Shown here: positions 35,220 through 42,864 of the stretch, in pieces
Layout: each line of letters starts with the position of its first letter
Position numbering within the stretch: position 1 is the stretch's first letter
Source: Roseicyclus sp.
GTDB taxonomy: Bacteria > Pseudomonadota > Alphaproteobacteria > Rhodobacterales > Rhodobacteraceae
Assembly (NCBI GenBank): GCA_018401965.1
Contig: JAGYJU010000009.1
Location: forward strand, 186,001-250,000
Direction: 5' to 3'
DNA: 64,000 nt
Made by a program: the position numbers and the translations under genes
The notes under the pieces: model-generated
Told to the model about the DNA's origin: nothing
Database searches by the model: none
What the model saw: the letters and a program-made list of their open reading frames with translations, nothing else

Positions 35220-36491
35220 CTACCGGTCCGGTGGCGTCCAGTCTGCGGGTGGCACATTGCGCCGACGCAGGCGCAAGGCCAGTCCGACCGCCACACCCAC
35301 CCCTATGGCCACCGTCAGATCGGCCAGGACCGTCAACACCAGCGTCAGCACCAGCAAGACCCGGTCCGACACGTGGCCGGTCGTCATGTAGACGCGCCAA
35401 TGCTGCGGCTCGCTCATGTTCCAGGCGGTCACCAGCAACAGCCCCGCCAGCGCGGGCATCGCCAGATACCCCGCAAGCGGTGCCGCCAGCATCATCACCG
35501 CAAGAATGATCAACGCGTGGAACACGCCCGCCAGGGGCGTGCGCCCGCCCGCCCGCACATTGGTCGCGGTGCGCGCAATCGCGCCCGTCGCGGGCAAGCC
35601 ACCCATCAGCGACGATCCGATATTGGCCAGGCCTTGGGCCAGGATCTCGGCATTGGGCCGGTGACGGCCTGCAACCATCCGGTCTGCGACCATGGCCGAC
35701 AAGAGCGATTCGATCCCGGCCAGAAAGGCGATGATCAAGGCCGAGGGCAGCAATTCCATCAGCCGCGCCGCCGTGATCTCGGGCCAGCTTGGCAGCGGCA
35801 ACCGGTTGGGCAGCGCGCCGAACCGTGCCTCCAGCGTGTCAACGGGCATCGTGAACACCACGACTGCCGCCGAAACGATGGCCACTGCCACGATCAACCC
35901 CGGAAAGCGGGGGAACATCCGGCGCAACCCGACGATCAGAACGATCGCCCCCAGCCCGATGCCGATGCTGGCCGGGTTGATCGTGCCGCGCGCTTCCCAC
36001 ATCGCGGGGATTCGGTCCAGCGCCGCGGCGGGCGTGCCCGGCGGCAGGGTCATGCCCATCGCGTCGGGCAATTGGCTCAGGGCGATGATCGCGGCGATCC
36101 CGATGGTGAAGCCGTTGATCACCGGTTCGGGCACCAGTGCGATCAGGTTGCCCGCCTTCAAGACTCCGCCGATCACAAGGATGATGCCCGCCATCAGCGT
36201 CGCCAGCACCAGCCCGTCGAAGCCATGCGTGGTGATCACCCCATGGACCACGACGATGAAGGCGCCGGTCGGCCCGCCGATCTGCACCCGGCTGCCACCG
36301 AACAGCGAAATCAGCAATCCGCCCACGATGGCCGTCACCAGCCCGGTTTCAGGCGCCGCGCCCGAGGCGATCGCAATCGCAAGGCTGAGCGGCAGGGCCA
36401 CCATCGCCACGGTAATGCCTGCCATCAGATCGGCCAGCACGCTTTGGCCTGTCGACTGTGGCAGGGTCGTCAAAATCTTGGGTGTCAACAT
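35220..36491 (-). CDS. SulP family inorganic anion transporter, lacking a STAS domain
   Basis: 423 residues with about 11-12 helices. It starts MLTPKILTTLPQSTGQSVLADLMAGITVAMVALPLSLA; the consensus GLVTAIVGGLLISLFGGSRVQIGGPTGAF follows. The protein stops after the last helices (VGVAVGLALRLRRRN), so the cytoplasmic STAS domain of ordinary SulP transporters is absent. No frameshifted STAS sequence is visible downstream. Transports sulfate, bicarbonate or similar; undetermined. The in-frame extension to 36593 is not conserved-like. Confidence 0.9.
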   Translation of the reverse strand: MLTPKILTTLPQSTGQSVLADLMAGITVAMVALPLSLAIAIASGAAPETGLVTAIVGGLLISLFGGSRVQIGGPTGAFIVVVHGVITTHGFDGLVLATLMAGIILVIGGVLKAGNLIALVPEPVINGFTIGIAAIIALSQLPDAMGMTLPPGTPAAALDRIPAMWEARGTINPASIGIGLGAIVLIVGLRRMFPRFPGLIVAVAIVSAAVVVFTMPVDTLEARFGALPNRLPLPSWPEITAARLMELLPSALIIAFLAGIESLLSAMVADRMVAGRHRPNAEILAQGLANIGSSLMGGLPATGAIARTATNVRAGGRTPLAGVFHALIILAVMMLAAPLAGYLAMPALAGLLLVTAWNMSEPQHWRVYMTTGHVSDRVLLVLTLVLTVLADLTVAIGVGVAVGLALRLRRRNVPPADWTPPDR

Positions 36492-36603
36492 GAGAGGGCA
36501 CGTCACTTGCGGCGCGTCACCGGGGCCGCCCCCCGGCATCGTTGGCCATGGGCAGCAGTCTTGCGCCCTGACCCGGTGCTGTGCAAGGGCCATGCCGGTC
36601 GCG

Positions 36604-38847
36604 TCAGGCCTGCCGCTTCAACCATTCCATCACGGCGGGACGCACCGATTGCGCGCCACTGGCGCGGGCTTCGTTGATGACGCTGCGCGCCTCGCGCAGG
36701 TCGACGCGGCGGATCAGCGACTTGACCGGCCCGATCGAGGCCGGGCGCATCGACAGCGCGCGCAGCCCCATCGCCGCGAAACACAAGGCCTCGACCGGGC
36801 GGCCCGCATCCTCGCCACAAAAGCTGAGCGGCGTGTCGGTGTCGCCGCAGCGATGCACGATCTGTTCAAGAAAGGTCAGGAAACTGACATTCAGCGTGTC
36901 GTAGCGTTTGCGGACCCGTTCGTTTTCACGGTCGGCCGCGAAAAAGAACTGCTTCAGATCATTGCCGCCGATGGAAATGAAATCGCAGGATTCAAAGAAC
37001 TGGCGCGGCGCGAAGGCAAGGCTGGGCGTTTCCAGCATCGCCCCGATCTCCAGCGTTGCGGGCAAGACATGGCCCAGCGACGCTTCGCGGTCCATTTCGC
37101 GCAACAGGTGATCGCGCGCGGCGGTGAACTCTTCGAACTGCGCCACAAAGGGGAACATCACCGACAAGGGCCGCCCGTTGGCCGCCCGGATCAGCGCCTG
37201 CAGCTGCATCCGCATCACGCCGGGTTTGTCCAAGCCAACCCGGATCGCCCGCCACCCCAGCGCGGGGTTCGGTTCCTCGGTCTTTTTCATGTAGGGCAGA
37301 ACCTTGTCCGACCCGATATCGAGCGTGCGAAACACCACCCGCTTGCCGCCGGCCGCATCCATCACGCGGGCATACAGCGCCGCCAATTCGCCCCGGCGCG
37401 GCACCTTGTTGCGGGTCAGGAACTGCAATTCGGTGCGAAACAGCCCCACGCCCTCGGCGCCCGATGTGGGCAGCGATGGCAGATCGGCCATCAGGCCCGC
37501 GTTCATCGACAGTGAGATCGCCGTGCCGCACAGCGCCTCGGCCGGTTTGTCGCGGATCGAGGTGTAGCGTTCCTGCGCCTCGGCCTGCATGGCGAGCTTG
37601 TCGCGAAAGGCGGCCGCCACGTTGTCTTCGGGGCGCAGATGCACGATGCCCTGTTCGCCATCCACCAAGATCGCGTCGCCGTTCAAGGCCTCGGTGGTGA
37701 TCTTGCCCGCATGGATGACAAGGGGAATGGCCAGCGCGCGGGCCACGATCGCGGCATGGCTGCCCACGGACCCTTCTTCCAGCACCACGCCGCGCAGGCG
37801 GCGGCCATAATCCAGCAATTCGGCGGGCCCGATGTTGCGCGCCACCAGAACCGGATCGGCGGGCAATTCCGCGCCGGTGTCGCGCCCCTGTCCGGTCAGC
37901 CGCCGCAACAGGCGGTTGGACAGGTCATCCAGATCGTGCAGCCGTTCGCGCAGATAGGCATCGGGGATGGTGTCCATCCGTGCCCGCGCGGTCGATTGTT
38001 CCTTTTCCACCGCCGCCTCGGCCGACAGGCCGCGCCCGATGTCTTCCTCGATCCGGCGCATCCAGCCGCGCGAATGGGCAAACATCCGGTAGGCTTCCAG
38101 CACCTCGCGCTGTTCGCCATCGGCAATCGGCGCATTGGTCAGCATGTCGTCGATATCCAGCCGCAGCCGGTCCACCGCCACATGCAGGCGGGCCAGTTCC
38201 GCCTCGGGGTCGTCGGCGACGGGGTTGGTGATGACCACGCGCGGTTCATGCAGCCAGACATGGCCCATGGCCGTGCCTTCCTGCACGCAGGTGCCGCGAA
38301 ACATGACCTGTTGCTTGTGGCGTTCGGCCAGCGCCGCGCCTTCACCGATGAAGGCGCCCAGTTCCGTCATTTCGGCCAGAACCATGGCCACGACTTCCAG
38401 CGCGTAGATTTCATCATCGGAAAAATCGCGCGGGTCTTTGGACTGCACTACCAGCACGCCAAGCCGTTCGCCCAACCGCTGGATCGGCACGCCCAGGAAG
38501 GACGTGTACCGTTCTTCGCCGGTTTCGGGCATGTAGCGGAACCCGCGTTCGGCGGGGGCATTCGCGGTGTTGATCGGGCGGGCGGACCGGGCAACGCGGC
38601 CCACCAAGCCCTCGCCGATGCGCATGCGCGTGACGTGCACCGCCTCGGGGGCAAGCCCTTGGGTGGCGCAAAGTTCCAGCGTGTCGGCATCGCGCAGCAG
38701 GTAGATGGAGCAGACTTCGCTGCTCATGGAATCCGCGATGAGATGGGTGATGCGATCCAGCCGTTCCTGACCGGCGGATGCATCGGCCATCACCGACTGC
38801 AAGCGGCTGAGCAGCTTGCGGCTTTCTGTTTCAGTGCCTTGACCCAT
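36604..38847 (-). CDS. ptsP: Phosphoenolpyruvate-protein phosphotransferase, nitrogen-type Enzyme I
   Basis: Feeds phosphate from PEP into the regulatory PTS-Ntr branch (NPr, EIIA-Ntr). The 747 residues comprise an N-terminal GAF domain (about 1-165), the PEP-utilizer swivel domain with active His near residue 363 in EEGSVGSHAAIVARAL, and the TIM-barrel PEP-binding domain (GVGLFRTELQFL, RTLDIGSDKVLPY, DFISIGGNDLKQF with Cys in PLSFCGEDAGRP). GAF domains of this class sense nitrogen status (glutamine/2-oxoglutarate in other species). It lies downstream of lysC on the same strand, a common alphaproteobacterial arrangement, with a DUF1127 gene between. Confidence 0.95.
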   Translation of the reverse strand: MGQGTETESRKLLSRLQSVMADASAGQERLDRITHLIADSMSSEVCSIYLLRDADTLELCATQGLAPEAVHVTRMRIGEGLVGRVARSARPINTANAPAERGFRYMPETGEERYTSFLGVPIQRLGERLGVLVVQSKDPRDFSDDEIYALEVVAMVLAEMTELGAFIGEGAALAERHKQQVMFRGTCVQEGTAMGHVWLHEPRVVITNPVADDPEAELARLHVAVDRLRLDIDDMLTNAPIADGEQREVLEAYRMFAHSRGWMRRIEEDIGRGLSAEAAVEKEQSTARARMDTIPDAYLRERLHDLDDLSNRLLRRLTGQGRDTGAELPADPVLVARNIGPAELLDYGRRLRGVVLEEGSVGSHAAIVARALAIPLVIHAGKITTEALNGDAILVDGEQGIVHLRPEDNVAAAFRDKLAMQAEAQERYTSIRDKPAEALCGTAISLSMNAGLMADLPSLPTSGAEGVGLFRTELQFLTRNKVPRRGELAALYARVMDAAGGKRVVFRTLDIGSDKVLPYMKKTEEPNPALGWRAIRVGLDKPGVMRMQLQALIRAANGRPLSVMFPFVAQFEEFTAARDHLLREMDREASLGHVLPATLEIGAMLETPSLAFAPRQFFESCDFISIGGNDLKQFFFAADRENERVRKRYDTLNVSFLTFLEQIVHRCGDTDTPLSFCGEDAGRPVEALCFAAMGLRALSMRPASIGPVKSLIRRVDLREARSVINEARASGAQSVRPAVMEWLKRQA

Positions 38848-38965
38848 GTCCCTCGCCCATGGACGCGCCCGGCACGGCCCGCCCTGTTCCGAGGATCAGG
38901 GATAGACCGGGCAGGGGGCACGGCGCAACGGGAATGCCACGCCGCAATGCCGCATCGTCACGGGA

Positions 38966-39196
38966 TCAGGCGGCGCCCATCAGGTCGGCGTAGACATGCC
39001 GCACGATGTCGTCGCGCTTGATGCCGCGCCGCGCCAGGTCGGCGTCGGACAGCGCCTGCAGCTGCTGGATTTCGTCGAACCGCGCCTGCGCGTTGCTGGC
39101 AACCGCGAAGGCCTGGGCCAAAGCGGTGAAAAACCCGATGATCTGCGCGATGCCACGGATCGGGAAGGCGGAGCTGTGAAGGGTCTGGGTGGTCAT
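38966..39196 (-). CDS. DUF1127 domain-containing small protein
   Basis: 76 residues: a hydrophobic/amphipathic N-terminal half (RGIAQIIGFFTALAQAFAVAS) and the DUF1127 tail LQALSDADLARRGIKRDDIVRHVYADLM. GAGG precedes the ATG at 39196 by five bases. DUF1127 proteins in related bacteria influence RNA turnover and stress responses; here function is unknown. It sits between lysC and ptsP, with a palindrome upstream. Confidence 0.85.
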   Translation of the reverse strand: MTTQTLHSSAFPIRGIAQIIGFFTALAQAFAVASNAQARFDEIQQLQALSDADLARRGIKRDDIVRHVYADLMGAA

Positions 39197-39276
39197 GGTA
39201 ACCTCTGCGGATGAAGCGGATGCGTGTCTCAACCGATGAAGTAAGCCCTTGTGACCGAAGGTGTTAGAGCCAATGC

Positions 39277-39293
39277 CGCAATGCAGCATTGCG
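39277..39293. promoter_or_regulatory. CGCAATGC-A-GCATTGCG palindrome upstream of the DUF1127 gene
   Basis: A perfect 8-bp inverted repeat with a one-base spacer, about 80 bases before the DUF1127 start and after the lysC stop. TGC-rich palindromes of this shape bind several alphaproteobacterial repressors. The protein is unknown. Confidence 0.45.
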
Positions 39294-39377
39294 CCTGTTG
39301 CATGCGCTGCGGCGTTTTGCGCATGCCGGCGCGCCGGGCGCAGGGATCGCCCCGCGCCCCGGCCAAGGCCGCGCGGA

Positions 39378-40616
39378 TCAGGCCGCGCGGTCCAGCCCGA
39401 AGGCGTCATGCAGCGCCTGCACCGCCAATTCGAGATACTTGCGGTCGACCAGCACCGAGACCTTGATCTCGGAGGTGGTGATGACCTTGATGTTGATGCC
39501 CTCGTCGCGCAGCGTCTGGAACATCTTGGCGGCGACGCCCGCATGGCTGCGCATGCCGATGCCCACGATCGACACCTTGCAGACATCGGTATCGGCGACG
39601 AGCCCCGCGAAATCGATCAGCCCCGCGGCCTTGGCATCCGCCATCGCCTTTTCGGCGCGCTTCACCTCGTTGGTGGGGCAGGAAAACGTCATGTCGGTCG
39701 TGCCACCTTCGGAGATGTTCTGCACGATCATGTCGACATTCACGCCCGCCTCGGCGAGCGGGCCAAAGATCGCCGCGGCGATGCCGGGGCGGTCGGCCAC
39801 GCCTTGCAGCGTCATCTTGGCCTCGTCGCGGGAAAAGGCCACACCGGCCACCACGTTGCTTTCCACGATATCCTCCTCGGCACAGACCAGCGTGCCCGCG
39901 TCATCCGACATTTCTTCGAAGCTGGACAAAACCCGCAGCTTCACATTGTAGCGCATCGCCAATTCGACCGACCGGGTCTGCAGCACCTTCGCGCCCAGCG
40001 AGGCGAGTTCCAGCATTTCCTCGAAGGCGATCCGGTCGAGCTTGCGCGCCTTGGAGGTGATGCGCGGGTCGGTGGTGTAGACCCCGTCCACATCGGTGTA
40101 GATATCACAGCGCTCGGCGTCAAAAGCGGCGGCAAAGGCCACGGCGGTGGTATCCGACCCGCCGCGCCCCAGCGTGGTGATCCGTCCCTCGGGGCTGATG
40201 CCCTGGAAGCCCGCGACCACCGCGACCTTCATGCCCTCCTGGAACTTGCGCAGGATGTTGTCCGGCGGGATCTCCTCGATCCGGGCCGCAGCATGGGCAG
40301 AGGTGGTTTTCAGCGGCACCTGCCAGCCCTGCCAGCTGCGCGCGGGCACATCCATTTCCTGCAAGGTCAGGGCCATCAGCCCGGCGGTCACGTTTTCGCC
40401 GGAACTGACCACGGCGTCATATTCGCGCGCATCGTAAAGCGGCGAGGTTTCTTCGACGAACCCCACCAGCTTGTTGGTTTCCCCCGACATTGCCGAGACG
40501 ATGACGATCACGTCATAGCCATTGGCAACCTCGCGGCCCACGCGCTTTGCGGCGCGGCGGATGCGGTCAAGCGTGGCGACCGAGGTGCCGCCGAATTTCA
40601 TCACCAGAATGGGCAT
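39378..40616 (-). CDS. lysC: Aspartate kinase
   Basis: Phosphorylates aspartate, the first step toward lysine, threonine and methionine. 412 residues starting MPILVMKFGGTSVATLDRI (the KFGGTS kinase signature), with GRGGSDTTAVAFAAAF and VDGVYTTDPRI. Two ACT domains follow (DEAKMTLQGVADRPGIAAAIFGPLAEAG and CKVSIVGIGMRSHAGVAAKMFQTL), indicating feedback inhibition, usually by lysine and threonine together in this order. Its spacing to DUF1127 (181 bases) suggests a separate promoter there. Confidence 0.96.
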   Translation of the reverse strand: MPILVMKFGGTSVATLDRIRRAAKRVGREVANGYDVIVIVSAMSGETNKLVGFVEETSPLYDAREYDAVVSSGENVTAGLMALTLQEMDVPARSWQGWQVPLKTTSAHAAARIEEIPPDNILRKFQEGMKVAVVAGFQGISPEGRITTLGRGGSDTTAVAFAAAFDAERCDIYTDVDGVYTTDPRITSKARKLDRIAFEEMLELASLGAKVLQTRSVELAMRYNVKLRVLSSFEEMSDDAGTLVCAEEDIVESNVVAGVAFSRDEAKMTLQGVADRPGIAAAIFGPLAEAGVNVDMIVQNISEGGTTDMTFSCPTNEVKRAEKAMADAKAAGLIDFAGLVADTDVCKVSIVGIGMRSHAGVAAKMFQTLRDEGINIKVITTSEIKVSVLVDRKYLELAVQALHDAFGLDRAA

Positions 40617-40718
40617 GGCCCGTCCTTCTCAAAGGCCCGTCCGTCGTCGAGACGCCGCGCGTCATACGGTGCGACGTGCCCGCCTGCAAGAGCGGGCGGG
40701 ATCGGCGCGGCCCCCGGG

Positions 40719-40740
40719 CTTCATCTTTCCACAAATATGC
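40719..40740. repeat. Copy of dispersed CTTCACCTTTCC element
   Basis: CTTCATCTTTCCACAAATAT followed by GC, preceded by CCCCCGGG, in the gap between lysC and the SDR gene. It matches the 32294 and 63669 copies at most positions. Confidence 0.55.
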
Positions 40741-40774
40741 GGACGCCCGGTAGGCACCTCGCGCGGCGAGGGGG

Positions 40775-41419
40775 TCAGAGCGGGTGGTCGCGTCCGTCCC
40801 AGGTCTCGAAACAGCCGGTCCGGTCGAGGTCGAGCGCGGCGACGCGCGCGATCAGGCCCGATACCGCCTCGGCGGTCGTGATCTCGGCTGTCGTGCCGCC
40901 CATGTCGGTCTGGACCCAGCCGGGGTGGTAGATGCCCACTGCGATCCTGCGCGGTTTCAGATCGACGGCGAGGTTGCGCCCGAGGTTCAGCACGGCGGAT
41001 TTCGAGGCGCGGTAGATGTAGCTGCCGCCCGGGGCGCGGGTGTTCGACCCCATCTGGCTGCCGATGATGGCGATCTTCGGGGTCGCGGCCATGGCAAGAT
41101 TGGGCAAAAGAGCTTGGATGGTCAGGAAAACACCGGTCACGTTCACCGCGAAGGTCTCTGCCCAGAGCGCGGGCGCGAACCCGTCCTCGAGCCTCTGCCC
41201 CTTGTCGAGATAGAGACCGGCGTTGCAGATCAGCAGGTCGATGGCGCGTCCGTCCATCAGCTTGGCGAAATCCGTGACCGAGGCAGGGTCGGCCACGTCG
41301 AGGCGCTCCGGCGGTTCGGCACCGCGCGTGGTTGCCGTCACCTCGGCGCCTGCGCTGCGATAGGCGTCGGCGAGGCCCTTGCCGATGCCGCGGCCTGCGC
41401 CCGTGATCAGAACATGCAT
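40775..41419 (-). CDS. SDR family oxidoreductase
   Basis: 214 residues of a classical short-chain dehydrogenase. The start MHVLITGAGRGIGKGLADA at 41419 gives the TGxxxGIG cofactor motif, followed by LLICNAGLYLDKG (NAG), IIGSQMGS, the catalytic YRASK in GSYIYRASKSAVLNLGRN, and IYHPGWVQTDMGG (PGxxxT). Probably NADPH-dependent, similar to small C-factor-like SDRs. Substrate unknown. Dispersed repeat elements flank it on both sides. Confidence 0.88.
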   Translation of the reverse strand: MHVLITGAGRGIGKGLADAYRSAGAEVTATTRGAEPPERLDVADPASVTDFAKLMDGRAIDLLICNAGLYLDKGQRLEDGFAPALWAETFAVNVTGVFLTIQALLPNLAMAATPKIAIIGSQMGSNTRAPGGSYIYRASKSAVLNLGRNLAVDLKPRRIAVGIYHPGWVQTDMGGTTAEITTAEAVSGLIARVAALDLDRTGCFETWDGRDHPL

Positions 41420-41501
41420 GGTCTTTCCCCCGTCACTTGCGCATCGGGGTAACGGGGCTGGCACGAAATGCAAGGGTTGTGCCTGGGGGGCGCGGCAAGA
41501 A

Positions 41502-41567
41502 GGGGGCTCTGCCCCCGGCGCGCCTTGCGCGCCTCCCCCGGAGTTTTTCGGCCAAGGTGAAGGGGGG
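41502..41567. repeat. Composite intergenic repeat: two GC hairpins plus inverted CTTCACC element
   Basis: Hairpin GGGGGC-TCT-GCCCCC (41502-41516), hairpin GGCGCGC-CTT-GCGCGCC (41517-41533), then CCCCCGGAGTTTTTCGG and CCAAGGTGAAGG. The end is the reverse orientation of the element seen at 32294, 40719 and 63669. It lies between the DNA alkylation repair and SDR genes. Similar composite blocks are, from memory, common between Rhodobacteraceae genes. Confidence 0.65.
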
Positions 41568-41587
41568 CCGTTAACCTTAATGCGGGC

Positions 41588-42271
41588 TTAGCGCGGCAGG
41601 TACCGTGCGGCTTCCCTTGCGGCGAAGGGCTTGAGCCCGGGGCCATGGGCGGCGAGCCAGCCTGCCACGCGGTCGGGGTCGCGTTTGGACAGTTCGCGCA
41701 GCCACCAGGCGATGGCCTTCTGGATGAACCCGTCGCGGTCGGGCGCGAGCGTGTCGCACCATCCAAGGATGCGGGCGCGGGCGGCGGTTTCACCGGCGTT
41801 CGGGTGGCGCGATTTGGTGAAGGGCAGGGCAAAGACCAGGGCGGCGCGGCGAGTCCACATATGGGGCGAGGCGACCCACGCATCGAGCGTCTCGAGGCGC
41901 GAGGGGTCTTGCAGCAGCCGCTTCTGCCCGCCCTGCGCCACGGCATCCGCGATCGCCCAGCTGTCGAAATCCGGCACGAATCCCGCGATGCAATCCCAGG
42001 CGGCCGTATCGTCGGGGCGCATGCGGGCCTGCAGGAACAGCTTTCCGGCGCAGACCCGCGCCTCGTAGATGTCGCTGGCCCAGAGGCCTTGGGCCAAGGC
42101 CACGAGGCCCGGCTGGTCGAGGGATTTGCGCCAGGTCTCGGCCAGGGTGCCGGTCAGGGCATTGGACAGGCCCAGCACGGGCCGGGTCTGTTTGTGATAG
42201 GCGGCCATTTCGGCGGCGCGGGCCGGGTCGGCCCGGGCGCGGAGCGTGGCGATCGCGTCGGTGGGGGTCAT
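41588..42271 (-). CDS. DNA alkylation repair protein (AlkD-like HEAT-repeat)
   Basis: 227 residues of HEAT-like helical repeats as in AlkC/AlkD glycosylases, which excise alkylated bases. Examples are YHKQTRPVLGLSNALTGTLAE, YEARVCAGKLFLQARM, DAWVASPHMWTRRAALVFALP and the C-terminal DRDGFIQKAIAWWLRELSKRDPDRV. The start MTPTDAIATLRARAD at 42271 overlaps the stop of the GNAT gene (ATGA). The frame to 42742 shadows that gene and is rejected. Confidence 0.88.
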   Translation of the reverse strand: MTPTDAIATLRARADPARAAEMAAYHKQTRPVLGLSNALTGTLAETWRKSLDQPGLVALAQGLWASDIYEARVCAGKLFLQARMRPDDTAAWDCIAGFVPDFDSWAIADAVAQGGQKRLLQDPSRLETLDAWVASPHMWTRRAALVFALPFTKSRHPNAGETAARARILGWCDTLAPDRDGFIQKAIAWWLRELSKRDPDRVAGWLAAHGPGLKPFAAREAARYLPR

Positions 42272-42864
42272 CGCGGGTGTGCCATAAGCGCATCCAGATG
42301 CGCGCGGGTGGCCGGCCAATCGGTGGCGGTGATGGAATAGACCGCGGTGTCGCGGATCGTGCCATTGGGCATTTTCAGATGCGCGCGCAAGATGCCGTCG
42401 AGTTGCGCGCCCAGCCGTTCGATGGCGCGGCGCGATTGGCGGTTCAGGCGGTGGGTGCGGAATTCGACGGCAAGGCAACCCCAGACATCGAAGGCATGGC
42501 CCAGCATCAGCCGCTTGGTTTCCGTGTTCACCGGCCCGCGCTGGGCGCGGGGGGCGATCCAGGTCGAGCCGATTTCGACACGGGGGCTGGCGTGGTCGAT
42601 ATGCATGTAGGTGGTCATGCCCACGGGCGTGCCGGTTGCGTCGAGCAGGGTGAAGGGGATCAGGTCGCCCGTGTCGCGCAGGCCAAGACGGCGGTCGATC
42701 TCGGCGGCCATGCCCCCGGGCGGCGGCACGAACGTATACCACAAGTCATCGAGGCGGCCCGCCGCCACCTCGTCGGCCAGCGCGGGCGCGTGATCTTGCG
42801 ACAGGGGCACAAGCCGCACATGGGTGCCCGCAAGCGTCAGGTCGGGCGGGCCAAGGCGGATCAT
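42268..42864 (-). CDS. GNAT family N-acetyltransferase (RimJ/RimL type)
   Basis: 198 residues. LAGTHVRLVPLSQDHAPAL at the N-terminus, VGMTTYMHIDHASPRVEIGSTW in the core, and LGHAFDVWGCLAVEFRTHRLNRQSRRAIERLGAQLDG at the C-terminus are typical of RimJ/RimL-like transferases acting on protein N-termini or small amines. It is translationally coupled at both ends: its ATG overlaps the glmS stop and its stop overlaps the alkylation-repair start. Confidence 0.87.
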   Translation of the reverse strand: MIRLGPPDLTLAGTHVRLVPLSQDHAPALADEVAAGRLDDLWYTFVPPPGGMAAEIDRRLGLRDTGDLIPFTLLDATGTPVGMTTYMHIDHASPRVEIGSTWIAPRAQRGPVNTETKRLMLGHAFDVWGCLAVEFRTHRLNRQSRRAIERLGAQLDGILRAHLKMPNGTIRDTAVYSITATDWPATRAHLDALMAHPR

